Made by a program: the position numbers and the translations under genes. Below are positions 23,270 through 36,432 of a stretch of DNA of 64,000 nt, piece after piece. The notes under the pieces were generated by a model. That model saw nothing but the letters and a program-made list of their open reading frames with translations, was not told the origin of the DNA and did no database searches. Each line of letters starts with the position of its first letter. The stretch's first letter is position 1. Source of the stretch: Saururus chinensis (taxonomy: Eukaryota; Streptophyta; Magnoliopsida; Piperales; Saururaceae); NCBI GenBank assembly GCA_035235625.1, contig CP141143.1:27600592-27664591 (forward strand), read 5' to 3'.

Positions 23270-25059
23270 GTACTAATTTCAGTTAAAATTTAAGGGTTTT
23301 AAGAGATAAAACTCTCATATTTGGTTAGAGCTTGAAGTAACGAACGTAACGAGTTGAAGAACACACGAATCAGAGATCGAGAACAAAAGTTATAACCTCG
23401 GGAAGCATGTCATATGGGTGGGACCCACTTTGAAAGTGTGAGAAAACCTACCCATGTGGGGTCTAGTTTTGAAGGGCTCATCGATATGAGTTCATCAGTA
23501 TGAAGATTGTGCAATTCCGACTTCGGGATAAGAAGTTATTGCGTTTTGAAGTTGGAATTGTATTTGATTAAAATAATAATAAAATATTATTAAAAAATTA
23601 AGAAACATACAAAATAGCTGGCGTCACTGCTGACGCTAGCAGCTGAAGCCGAGCCGCGGCTGGCAAGCCGCTCCCCGCTGCGTAGAACGACGTGCGCGCA
23701 ACGCGCATTGGACGCGCTGCAGGTCCGCGCAAATGCGCACGACGTGCGGACGAACGCGCGGTAGCGCAATGCGGTTCGCATGAGCCATGCGAATGTGTGC
23801 ACTGTGCGCGTGTGTAGCAGGCGGTGCCACATTGTCGGCTTATAGCATCCTGACACGTGTTGCGTGCACATGCGCGCGTACGCTGTCGGCTTGCGGGACT
23901 TCTCCTATAAATAGAAACTTTAGTTCATTTTTCTGGAGAACTTTGGGGAGTCATTCTGAGTCCGTTTTCTTCAGTTCAAAAAGTGTTCTTAGCAACCCTA
24001 TATAAGGGAAATGTCCCGGGGCAAGGGGAGGTTCTGTCCGCCGCCTACGGGCGCAAAAAGAGTAAAGTGTCTCAAGGTAAGGGGAGGTTCTGTCTGCCGC
24101 CTGCGGGCGCAGAAAGGGTAAAGTGTCTCCAGGTAAGGGGAGGTTTTGTCCGCCACCTACGGGCGCAGGAAGGGCAACGTATTCCGAAGTGAGAGGAGGT
24201 TCTGGCTGCCGTCTCCAGATCAGAAAGGGAGGACGCCCTGAGGAAACGAGCATCTCCGAACATCGCCACTTCCGGAATTGCAGGGGAGTACGCTTTTCTG
24301 ACCTTCTAGTTTAATATGAATGCACATCTTAATTAGTAATATACTAATTAAGATATATAATTTGCTGATCTGATACATGCTGATATGTTCCTATTTAATA
24401 TACTTTGATTTATTCTGTTGTGATCTGAAATGCTCTGTTGTGACTTGACATACTCCGATCTGATATGACCGGTATAGTTAGATGAAATCTGATATGATCT
24501 GATAAGATCTGATATGATCGAACATGCTCTGTAGTGTGTTCTGCTCCACTCTATGATAAAGTGGGACATGTGTTTTGTTAGTATTCTGCTCACTTATGTG
24601 AGATGTGTATTTTATTGATTTATTGGCTTTTGTTTGACTCCGATGATTTATAAGATTTCCATCTGATTCCGAATGATTATTCGGATATAAAGATATACAT
24701 ATTTTTAACGTATATGATTTTGTAATGCCTAATGCATGTATTAGCTGTTAGGCAGAACTACATTCGGATCCAATCGTATTGGAATAACATCAGAGATAGT
24801 ATTCAATACATACGTAGGCAACCAATGGTACGATAACGTTGGCCAGATCCAAATTAGTTATAAAATTAGGTTTGTTCTGACCTACTCGCAATGCAACACT
24901 AAAGCTCGTAGTACGTAGAAGAATGTTATGACTCTCGTACTCAGAGTCTGCAGCTCCTAGTCAGTCGGTTTTAATTTTTTCGTTGATTTTATGAACTCCG
25001 ATTCTGTCTTCCGAGCTTACCCCCGGTCCGGGTCGGGTTTACTGGGTCAGGGTGTTACA
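23270..25059 (+). mobile_element. Solo LTR nested in the copia LTR
   Basis: The right end GGTCAGGGTGTTACA is a typical LTR terminus. A TATA box (CTATAAATAGAAAC, about 23905) gives plus orientation. No PBS follows the right end, so this is a solo or 3' LTR. The left edge is uncertain (23265-23400). It has a GC-rich, CpG-rich block at 23620-23890, a 57-bp minisatellite at 24005-24235, and a dense GATCTGATATGATCTG region at 24360-24540. Confidence 0.6.
24005..24235. repeat. 57-bp minisatellite in the solo LTR, about 4 copies
   Basis: Units of the form GTAAAGTGTCTC-AGGTAAGGGGAGGTTCTGTC-GCCGCCT-CGGGCGCAGAAAGGG repeat. The length is again a multiple of three, producing spurious frames on both strands. 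Confidence 0.85.
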
Positions 25060-25089
25060 GTGCATAAATTCTGATAGTTGTTCAACTTA

Positions 25090-27130
25090 GACAATGATTC
25101 TCCCCCTTAACCTATGACACTCATATCTAATGTGGTGTGGTGATCTTCAATTTATAATCATCATGCACATCACAAACAAGAATATACCCATATAATACTA
25201 TTCCAAGAAATAAGTAAATACATAATTTAAATGTAGTACTTGTGACATATGACATTCAAGATCCATTAAATTTTATCTACACTTAAACAAATTAGTCACA
25301 TTCTACCTTTTTGTCAGAAATAGACAAAGGTAAGTATAAAATATATTGAGAAAACAATGTTAAGCAACCAAATTAAAAATTCAAATTAAGAAGAATCATG
25401 TCAATATGACTCTTCAACATAAAACATATAATCAATTAAGTCCATATCTAATCAGAATCATTAGTTTGAAGATACATCAAAACAAACATGTAACATTAAA
25501 ATATCAAGGTGAATCAAAACTATAAACTTTATTTTAATAAACTTGTCATGTACACTTTTCTCTATCTCATTCATTCAAGACATTTTAAGATCAATCAGCA
25601 ATATAAAAACATATACAAACATGTAGAAACATCTTAAAATTTGTTAATCAATTTTACTACACCTAAAATTGTGAAATCATTAGTCTCATTGGATTTAAAA
25701 AATCTTAGATGCCTCAAATTCTTAAATGTTGTTTAATATCAAGTTTTAAAAACAACATTATTAGAATAAGTCAAAATTAACATCACCCTTCGAAATTCTT
25801 TTGGTTCACCAAATTCCAAATCAAGTCAAAACTTTTTAATGTAAAGAACTCAAGGTTTGACCAATAAAAATTCATAAAACAACAAGGCAATGTGAATCTA
25901 GGCTTATCTAGCAACATAATACCAAAATTAACAAAGAAAACCACCTAAAATTAGACTAAAATTCAAAGACAGTGAGATAAAAAACAAATTGTGCTCTCAT
26001 GTCAAATATCATTAATTCAACCTTAATCTAAGTGCATCCACGAATTATAGTAATTTATACCTTGCCTTAGATTAGTTTGCTCTATTAGTTTGTGATTTTC
26101 AATCCTCATTTATTCATTTTATAATTTTAATTCTTGAAAAAAACCACCAATATTTAACTCTTGTCTCCTTCACTCATGAATCTCTTAAGGTTCTTTTTAT
26201 TCAAAAGAGACAAATTTATTAAAACTCTAGTAATGACCTAGTTCTTATTTTTTGACTCACTTAAGCTAGAATCTATGTAGTCTTCTAAAAAGATAGAAAA
26301 ATAAAAATTCAACAAAGAATATGCTCATGCCCTTTTTTGTGTCATAATATTTTTCCTCAAATTAATTTTTTTAGGACTTGGCTTTTATGAAACCTCTTAG
26401 CTTGCATCATTCATTTTTTCATTCTTTTCTTCATTTTTCTTGATGTTAAGAGAATGGGAGTTTCACACTTGCCTATGCCAACCTAAGTAGGTAGCCTTTC
26501 CCCATCATCTTTATGAGGACAATTCTATTATCTAAAGAGATATTAAAAGTACATAAGACTCATAAATATTGAAGTACATTACATGAAATTTATTATGCCA
26601 TTGATCCTAGATGGAAGTCTAGATTTAATTCCTCTAATTTGATTACTAAGACTCCGCTAGAATCCAAAATCATAAGTCAACTTATGTCAAAAAATTCTCT
26701 ATTGATTTCCAATTATAAAATTGACTTGAGTTTAACATGATTGTGCAGGTTTTAAAAATAGTGAATTGCAATATCAAGCAAAAGAAAATCGAATTAATTT
26801 TTACTCCCCTTGGTACATCTCTTTCTTAGTTAAGGTACATTAACCACTTATCATGGTTTTTTAGCTTGAGAGTAAATTAATGTTATATAATTCAAGAGCT
26901 GAACATAAATAAAAAATAACTCAAAGAATATTACAAAACAAGCAAAATCTACACTAATTTTTTTATAATTTTGATCATATTCTTTTTTTTATTTCTTTGT
27001 ATTCAAAACCTATGAATTAAAAAAACATAAAAACAAGACAAAATGTAAACAAGTGTGTCCAAAAGATTGAAAGAATTAAACTATGGGAAAAAATAATCTC
27101 TTTAGTTAGAGATTTGAGGATTCTTAGCCT
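25090..27130. other. AT-rich interior of the copia relic
   Basis: No reading frame longer than about 60 codons and no recognisable pol motif. This could be a large deletion derivative or an unrelated filler. Confidence 0.4.
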
Positions 27131-27464
27131 TCCCTAACTAACCAATTCTAAGGCAACCTGAGGTGGATTTGCTCTTCCTATCAACTTGGGATATAAAGTT
27201 ATCTAAGACATTATTTTTAATCCAAAATTGTAAGGTTATTCTTTCCAGTGTCTTGAATAACCTTCTTAGTTGGAGAAGTTTGTGGAGAGTGCTTCTTGAC
27301 CCAAATTTTCTTGATTCTTTGTTCATCATCTTAAGAATTTATGTGGGTTCTTGGTAACTTCTTAGGCAATCTATTCAAGTTAGAAGACACTCAATTTACC
27401 TTAGTATTGGATTTATTCATGACTTGTTACTAAGGTATTTTAAGTTGTATTTTACAGTTTGAAT

Positions 27465-28151
27465 TTATCTAATTAAGGAAGACTTATGATTTTCTCTCTT
27501 GTGATGTCCCTTCATATAGTTAGATTTTGAACTTTGATTCTTATAAATTTCTTTTGGTTTTGTCATATGATTATCTTTCCTAGGGTACATGAATTCTTTG
27601 GCTCTAACAAACTTAGTGATATTATTAGACTTCATGGAATTAGTCTCATTAAATCCTAATCCTCTTTTATCACTACCATCCTTTTCCATGTTCAACATTT
27701 TGCCTAATTTTTCTTGCCCTAAATTGAAAAACTTCATTTTTTTTGAGAAAATTTCAATTTAGTCCCTAGATCTTTAATCTTTTTTAAACATGACTTATTT
27801 ATTTCTAATCTCTCAAAAACTTCATTCTCTAGAAATTTTATCTTTTATAGAAGATTATTTTTCTCATATCTGAAGGCATTAATTCTTCCTTAGTAGACAT
27901 AAGTTCATCTTCTAAAGAGCTAGATTTTCTCATTTCTTTCTCAAGTTCACTTTCAATGTTTGAACCTCCCTTTTTAGTGATTCCTTATCTTCAATCAATT
28001 TGAATTTTTCTTAAGTAATTGACTCAATTATCTCCTCATCCAATTTGAAAATTTTCTCAATTTTCTTGCACTTTTTACCCCATTTCTTGATTTCTTTCAA
28101 ATATGTTTTAGATTCAAATTCCTCATCATCATTAGAAGAATGCTTAGACAT
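27465..28151 (-). pseudogene. Copia-type gag remnant
   Basis: From 28151 on the minus strand there is an acidic, then Lys-rich coiled segment (MSKHSSNDDEEFESKTYL...) with stops. A later stretch near 27720-27600 contains EKLGKMLNMEKDGSDKRGLGF, which resembles the conserved KRGLGF/Y block ahead of the zinc knuckle in plant copia gag. No intact knuckle was seen. Confidence 0.6.
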
Positions 28152-29649
28152 GATGAATTAACTAAACCCAAACAAACTAGTTCAAACAAACACACAAAGC
28201 AAAGATTACTCTAAGAGCAAGCAAAAGAACAACTTAGAGCACACAAATTAGCAAGTTTCACAAGTAATTCTAAATAGAAAAACAAATAAATGAAGCAAAG
28301 ATTATAATATCAAAACCTAACACAAGGAATATAACTCTAGGAATAAAGAACTAGGAAGTTCACGTAAGATTGAAAACACTAGCATGAAAAACATGATTGA
28401 TAGCACGAATTAATAACAATTTCAAATTAAAATTCTCAACTATAACTTTAGAGTTCAATATCTATCTAATTGACCTAGCTAATCATAGATTGCTCATAAA
28501 ACTAGTACTTTGACAAGTAACAATTAAGAGTCTAGCATCTATGTGCATACTTTTTTCTATAGATGAAACAATAAAAACCTAATCTCTATGTCATTCATGA
28601 TTAATTTATCAACAATCAAACCATAAAGCATATAAGATGATACAAGGATTTAATATAGAAAACCCTAACTAGGGTAAAAAACCACGGTAGTCACTCAATG
28701 ACTAAACTAATGCACTTGCAAGCAAGAACTTACAAGAACCAAGAACAACCAACCAATCTCTTTGACTCGTCATAAATGAAAATATATTTTCTTTTTTCAG
28801 TCATCTTCAATGTTAGCCTTCAAGTTTCTCCTGCCATCAAAATCTTGAAGTTTTCCCTCTTTGTGTTCCTCTTCGTTTCCTTCTAGTAACTAAATCAAAG
28901 ATTCCTTCTTTGATTGTTGATCTTCCTTTGAGTTTCTTCAATCACTCCTTGGTGAAGAACTTTGTTGCAATTCCTCAAGCTCTTGTGTGTGTTATGTTGA
29001 GAAAAACTCTTCTCTTTTGGCTAATTGAATTGATATTTAAAACATGTAGCCAATGAAGAACTCTATACTCTCAAAATTCAATAGAGTAGATTTACCAATC
29101 TCTCTTAATAATAACAATAGAGTTGGCGATCCAAAATACCCCTTATATAGATAACTAAGTTGGTTTAGGTGTTAGACCTTGAATAAGAATCAAATTTAAC
29201 TTAGAATGGCCTATTTTAGGAAACTATGGGCTCCAACAATTGATTGCTATAATGACCAATTGATTGCCAACTCTCGGCTTCATTTTGTAAAATTTTGTGA
29301 AAAATGTTAAGTAACTATTTGATCACTACTGTTCATCGATTGATTGCTGCTATAGTAACTTGCTACAATACTGCTACAGTGTTAAAATTCATATTGTTTT
29401 GATTAATCTTGATCAATATTGAATGAAAATTTTACATTCTTATGAAAATTTTCACTCTTTTTTTTCTCACACTCTAATATAATAAACCCTTTATCCTAAA
29501 CGTGTGATGTGATGTGTGCATGTTTACACTTGAAAAATACTTCTGAGTCTTCTTATTAGCTTCATCTTCACCATATGTTCTTGAATAGTAAGCATTCTAT
29601 TCTATGACTCAAATTACACATCAATTTAATAATTTTTTATTCACTAAAA

Positions 29650-31010
29650 TAAGCCAATACAACACATATGGCTACATATGTTAAAGCCTAGTTAGAACAT
29701 GAATGTCCCTTATCATCAGACTCAAGTGCACAATGTAAATTTCCTAGAAGCCTCATGGGAGGATGGACATTCCATAAAACTAATGTCGATGAGTATTGGA
29801 GAGTCTACGGACAGTCGCCAATTGTGGAAGCCATTGGCCAATAGTCTTTTAGCACATTAGCAAGAATAAACTCCTACTACAATTGGGTTTTCTTTTTTGG
29901 CTAGACCACTAGTTGTCAAGACAAAGGCCCCACGTATTGGGCTCCGAAGTGACTTTCGACATTTTCATGATTGCCACCATGACAGTGAGATCCACTAATA
30001 TGTGACAGGTAAGAAGAATAAGGTGGGGGCATTCCTAGGCTCAATTTTGGTTGAGATAAAGAGTGTCCATGGAAACCACACCTCGTGAGGTCTCAATTGG
30101 TCTCATGGGAAGAGGGAGAGCCACCTTGTTTGGTGGAAGCAAGAGAACATGTTAGTTTTGTCATCCTCTAGAGATTGAAATTGCTAGATGTGGTCATGGG
30201 TCGGACTTGAGGCTACCTAAGAGGAATATATGCAATTGGGTTGTCATCCTTCAAAGAGGCAAGCACAGAAGTGCGGATTTTTGGGGTTGTCTAGAAGACT
30301 TCTTGGGGTCTAGATATCTAAGTAATGTTGTCTATGAAAACATGAAATGACATAGGGGCAGGCCAACCAGTTCAGAAAGGATTGTGTTTAACTTTAGGAA
30401 TGAAAAGCTCAGTTTGGCAACATGCTTTGAAAGGAGAGTAGCTCGTGAGGAAAGAAAGGAATGGGAATGCTAAACTAAATGCATGTGATAAATATTATGT
30501 TATGAGGGTCCTTATGTGGTGGACTTGAAGAAAACCCTAAGTCACTAATAATGTAAAAAGGGTAAGGCGGTAAATTGTCTAAGGTTGAATTTAATGAGTT
30601 AATTTTGTTCTAAAAGCTCTTGTGTTTAATTATAGCTTTTGATCTTGTTGAGTATATATCCTCAATATACTCATGCATCCTTGTCATGTAGGTTCATCTG
30701 GTGATGCGTATAGTTGTTTGGTGGTGGTAGTGGTAGTGGGTTTGAGCTTGCATGCAGCAAGGGATATGGTCCCTGTTGTAGTGTAGTGTTGTACCATGTT
30801 GAGCTGCCATTTCTTTTATGACATTTGTATATTAATGACATGGCTTGGCTTGTGAAGTTAACTTTGCTTATGAAATGTTGATCATGTAAACTAGATATAT
30901 GTTTTCTAATTGTATGTTTTAAAAGTAGTACTCTCAACTTGGGTAGCAGCTTAATTGCTACCTTGTTTAGTGTTTTCAGTATTGGAAATATTTATTTGTT
31001 TCTTTATGAT
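29650..31010. other. Unassigned, no gene recognised
   Basis: Moderately GC-balanced, no convincing frame and no repeat structure seen. Confidence 0.4.
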
Positions 31011-31011
31011 T

Positions 31012-32552
31012 GTTGCAAAATAAAATTATGTACTCGCAAACACACGAATCAAAAATAGGAAAATGGCTAAACAAGGTCGATCCCACAAGGATTGATTCAA
31101 TTCAACTAAATCTAAAAGATTACTTAACTAATTCAGGCAAATAAATAGACTTAATTAACTAAAACGACTACAAGTGTAATGAAAGATCAATATAAAAGAA
31201 CACCCTGGCATTGAATCCACCATAAACAAATTAATTCTATATTTACTTGAACTTATAAATCTCAAATTTATATCTCTCATGTTCCTCTTGGACACATGCA
31301 TGAAAAATTGCACATACTCCTCTCATAGGCATCTAAATCTGTTAAAACAAATTGGAAAAACCTATCTCTCTCAATCATAGATTTTAGATAAAAATAAAAA
31401 CTTCATTCAAAAAGCACCTCAGAGTGCACTCATTCCTCTCAGACATGAGCATTCCTTGGTTTGATTTCATCTATTAAACAATCCTCCCCTCTCTTGAATG
31501 CATAGAAATGAACATAATGAAACTTTCATTAATCATACGGAATAAAGTCTTATCAATTCAAAACTTAAATAAAAACAAGAAAGAGTAGAATCAAATTTGT
31601 TTAGGGCTTCATCTAAGCATTGGCTATGAGTTTAGCTAGCCATGAATGTTGGAGAAGAAATTTGATTTAGAGAAGACATTGGCTGCACATATGTTGACGA
31701 CAAGATGAACCAACATCTTCTTCTTCTTTCTTCCTGGTTCGTTCTCAGCTTGAGGCTTTGCTGGCTGCTGTTCTTGACATCTCTTTGCTTATTTTAGACT
31801 TCTTTTCTTCAAAAACTCCCCTCTTGGTCGTCCCATGATTGCCTTTTTTTTCTTGTGGCTGATACTCCACTTCTGCAGAAAATCTCGATTACATTTAGCA
31901 TATACAACAAGCTTTTATATTCCTAGCTTACACTAGTGGACGAGTTATAGTCTAGTGAGGGTTTGTAAGTGAATGTACCCTCAAAATTCAAACTAGAAAA
32001 CAAAATTAAAATCAAAACCAATGAAAATTTAGAAATTTGCTCCTCTAAAACATGTGACTCTATTTAGCAAAATCAGTCATAGTTTATGCAACACATAGTA
32101 AAATTTAATTTATAAAATCAACTTCACTCTAAAAACTTCATATTGATTACAAGTGCTCATACATAATATAATAGATTTCTTAAAAATAGACATGGACAAG
32201 TAATCATACAATCCTAATCTCATGAACCTAACAACTCACTGTGTCTCACATTGACTAAGCAATTTTAACACTAAAAAAAATAGACATTGGTATCCATTCA
32301 TCCTCAAGAGATCATAATAGAGAAATGTGCAAAACCTTCATCGAAAAGTAAAACAACCTTGATCACATGACAACCCATTTAGGATATAACTGTAAACTAT
32401 GCTACTAGACTTCTATGCTCATCTTACATGATATGCGTAAGGCTTAGCCTTTTTAAACTTTCTATAAGATCCATGTAACAAGTAGACTCCCCATCCAATT
32501 GGCTCAGGGCACTAGGGGTTCAAACACCCCTCAAACCAAATTGGCTGTTGTT
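31012..32552 (-). mobile_element. LTR-like repeat, related to the next one
   Basis: Begins TGTTGCAAAATAAAATTATG then TACTCGCAAACACACGAATC and GGTCGATCCCACAAGG. The TACTCGCAA...CGATCCCACA signature marks the 3' end (minus orientation) of a common plant LTR family. The same signature recurs at 32570. Confidence 0.5.
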
Positions 32553-34400
32553 GTTAAATTTTAATTGTTTACTCGCAAACACACAAATCTATAGTAGTTA
32601 AGCGGCTAAATCGAGTGCCGATCCCACATAGACTTGAAATCAGAAAACCAAATTTAATCTATCTCAACTAAACCCTAATCTAGTTAACAAATATAAAGAT
32701 AATAATTGGACTAAAGTAACTAACAAAAGTAAATAAGAGTTTCAAGGGCAATTAAACTATCTAAATCAAAATTATAAAGCTTTAATCTAAGAATAAGAAA
32801 GCAATGCAAAATAAATAAAACACTATCAAATAAGCAAAACACTAAAAATCAAACAAAACACTAAGACATAGGAATCCACATTCATTAAATCATAGAAACT
32901 CATAAGCATGATCATTGATCATATTTCCACATCATCTTATTATAATCTAAAATTCAATCTTCATTATTATGGAAAATATCATCATTAAGCTCTCATGTAT
33001 AATAAACAAATACTTTGTTTCTCTTCACTTCAACGGATTAAAATCAAGTCATTAATTGTATCCACAATTTGCAAATCACAACTAATACCCAATTTCAATA
33101 TTAAACAAGACAAAACTAAATAGGTAACTAATGAAAACTAATTTAAACCATGAGAGAAGCATGACTAAATTCATATCCAAATCAATCTCATTAATTAAAG
33201 AGGTAGAAACAATTAGCATTAAATCCATCATTAAGAAAAATTAATTAAGTCTCATAATCATGAAATTCTATAACTTAATGAAGTTTCATCCAAGTTTTAG
33301 CAAAGAAATTTAGCTACTCATTAACCTAAGAAATAAAATCTCCATTAGAACAATTGAAAAGAAACTTATAATTTAGAAGAAAACCGACTAAAATTCAAAA
33401 TTCCGAACTACTAGAGTACCGATGAACAATGCTGCTACATTAACCCGCAGACTGAAAATTGTGTTTCTTCTATGCTCCTCCAGCTTTGGACTTTAATTCT
33501 CTCACTTTGAAAGTGTTCTCTCATCAACTTTGGAGGATGGGCTTCAAGGAATTTGACTCTGGTTCGTTCTATTATCCTCCCTTATTCTCTGGCTTTAAAT
33601 AGTTTTCTGGACAACTATTTTCCTTGTTTAAGCTTCAATTCCGTCCTAGAATAAGAGTTTCTTGCTATGTTTAAGCATTCCTTTTATAAGCTTTCTTGTT
33701 CCTCAATTCTTTCCCACTTTATTTATGGTTTCCTTTCTTTATTTTCTTTTGTTCGTGTTCAACAATGGCAGCCACAAAAATCAGCTCTTATTCTTCAATT
33801 TTAAACTTTAAACATGTTCTTTATTTACTAAATTGAAATGGGTATTGAAATGCCTAATTTATTTGCTCAAATTCGTACTCAGTTTCACCAAAAATCAAAT
33901 TTGTATAATCTAGACGTTTCTGTTAAATTTTTGTCCAAGAACTCGTCCAAATTTCTTCTCTGCTCATTAAGCTCTTCTGTTCATGTCCATATATATTTCC
34001 AACGTGTCCACAGCTCCATAAAGTTGTCCAAATCACTTTTAAGCATGTCTAGAGTATTGTAAAATTTTCTAAACATCGTCCACATGTCTTGAGAAGCATG
34101 TATCACCTAAATCACATAAACAATCATAATTCAAACGTGTAAGGCATATGCAAAACACTAATTTTCTTCAAATACATTCCTAAACAATTAACAGCACATA
34201 AATTAACTAATAATTAAATCACACTACTAATATCTATCTTAGCATAAATAAACTCTAACTAACCCTTAATTAACCTAATGATAAACTAAAAAATAAGGTA
34301 AATAGGCATATACAATGTATAAAAATCATGCATATCAGCTGCAAGGATAAGCATGTCATAAATTAGTCAATCCTACCTTTGGACTCGAACACCCTATGCT
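32553..34400 (-). mobile_element. LTR, probable 3' LTR of the gypsy element at 34400-38890
   Basis: Starts TGTTAAATTTTAATTG then TACTCGCAAACACACAAATC. The remainder matches 13890-15430 in inverted orientation. It lies downstream of the integrase on the minus strand, where a 3' LTR is expected. Confidence 0.6.
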
Positions 34401-35306
34401 TAGTGAGGCACATCGAGGCCCAATCTACTCAATAGAGAGACTTTAATTTTTTAGCTCTTTACAGTTTTTTCATTCAATTTTTTTCTCTCTTTCTCTATTT
34501 TTTTCTTCTTTTGAGCACATTATATAATCAACCTTAATTGTGATGACAGAAAAACCTAGAATGACTTACAACCTAAGAATAGTCAAGCACATCACTCTAT
34601 CATGATAACCCGAGTACTACTAGATCATACCAAATTTTTTTTCTTAGGAAAACTCTACTTAGATTCGGTGATATCCACTAAGATAAAGACCATAATCAAG
34701 GTTTCACATTCTTATTTAGACAAATGTCTTTCTAGTTTTTCAAAATAGGAGCACAAACTACGAATATGATGAAATCATAATAAAAATAATTTAATTAATC
34801 AAGTTATGTAATATTTTCTAAACCACTTGATATCTTTAAACAAAGCCACATATCTAAAGGAGCATCAATCTAAATAACAAAAATATTTTTTTTTTTAAAT
34901 TTCAATTTTTTCACTAAACATAATAGCTAGAACTACAACACAAACAACTATTGAAAATCTCTTTCTACTCCACCAAATCTAAACTAAACATTGTTCTCAA
35001 TGTTTTAAAATAAAAATTAAATGCAATGTTCAATAAAAGTAAATGTAAAATAAATAAAATATATTATCTTTGTTGATTGTGTATTGCTAGAATTCTATCA
35101 CTATCAAAAGTAAGCAATACTAGGCAATAAACTAGCAATAATCAAATAAGGGTAATTAATGAAAATAGCAGATAAGCACCCTCAAACCTAGATTATAGCA
35201 CAACACAAAGATATAACTAGGTAAGTAATAAAACAACTAAGACACACTAAACAAATAAAGCACGCAAAAAAAGGGCTGCCTCCCTAAAGTGCTAAGTTTT
35301 ATATTT

Positions 35307-36130
35307 TTAGCCAGACCTACCTACAATTCGCTCATGATAGACAGGGTTTTCTAGATGCTCAATTATCTCATCCCTATCAATCACTTCCTCTAGGTATGGT
35401 TTCAACCTTTGACCATTAACTTTGAAAACACTTTCATCTTTAGAATTTTGGATCTTAAGAGCCCCATGGGAAAACACTTGTGTCACAATAAAGGGACCAA
35501 CCCATCTAGAACGTAATTTTTCTGGAAAGAGCAACCTAGAATTGTATAGCAATATTTTCTGATTAGGTTCAAAGGACTTGTGAAAATTTGATTTATCTGA
35601 AACAATTTTGTCCTTTCATTATAAAATTTTTCATTCTCATAAGTATCATTGCACGTCTCTACCAACTCATTAAGTTGCAACTGATGTTGTGATATAACCT
35701 TGTTCATATCAAAGTTAAAAGCTTTGATAGCCTAATAAGCACAATGTTCCAATTCCACAGGTAAATGACATGCTTTCCCAAAGACAAGTCTATAGGAAGG
35801 TATTCCAATTGGAGTTTTAAAGGTTGTTCGATAAGCCCAAAGAGCATCATTTAATCGTTGAGACCAATCCTTACAGTCAGGTCGAACTATTTTCTCTAAA
35901 ATGCATTTAATCTCACTACTAGAAACTTCTACTTGACCATTTGTTTGTGGATGAAAAGGGGTTGATATTTATGAACGATGGAGTATTTTTTCATTAACGA
36001 ATCAAATGCTCTATTACAAAAATGAGTACCCCCATCACTTATGATTGCACGAGGAGTACCAAAATGAGAAAAAATATTTTCTTTCAAAAATATGACCACA
36101 ATTGTGTGATAATTTGTTTTACCCACTTGG
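35307..36130 (-). pseudogene. Gypsy integrase core and C-terminus with stops
   Basis: FGTPRAIISDGGTHFCNRAF is present at 36060-36000, with the usual catalytic Asp in ISDGG. The C-terminal GPFxV domain follows without a chromodomain. Several stops interrupt the frame. Confidence 0.85.
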
Positions 36131-36432
36131 ACACTTAATCAATAGCAACAAGGATATATAGATAACCAAACGATGGGGGAATGAGCCAATGTAGTCAATA
36201 CCCAAACATTAAGGAGTTCAACAATAAGAATGTTAGTAAGGTGCATCATATTTTTATGAGTACCCATACGTTGGTATCGATCAAACTTAGTACAAAAGTC
36301 ATGGGTGTCTCTAAAAAGTGTAGGTCAATAGAAACTAGATTGCAAGATCTTTGTAGCAGTCTTCTTGAGGCCAAAATGACCACCACATGCATGTGCATGG
36401 TAGAAGGCAATAATACTGTGAACCTCACTCTC

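Larger units (their letters stand above)
22660..29650 (-). mobile_element. Decayed Ty1/copia-like element with two LTR copies
   Basis: Positions 22665-23265 and 28448-29045 are homologous direct repeats (shared CATTCATGATTAAT, AAACCATAAAGCAT, TTGATCTTCCTTTGAGTTTC and AACTTTGTTGCAA blocks). A TCTCCCCCTTAA stretch near 25090, a purine tract on the minus strand, fits the polypurine tract before the 3' LTR. Gag-like remnants lie at 27465-28151 on the minus strand. A full pol is absent. The 3' LTR is interrupted by a solo LTR ending at 25059. Confidence 0.6.

Noticed and set aside
23590..23871. Arg/Ala/Cys-rich frames in a CpG-rich block
   Set aside because: GC-rich part of a solo LTR upstream of its TATA box.
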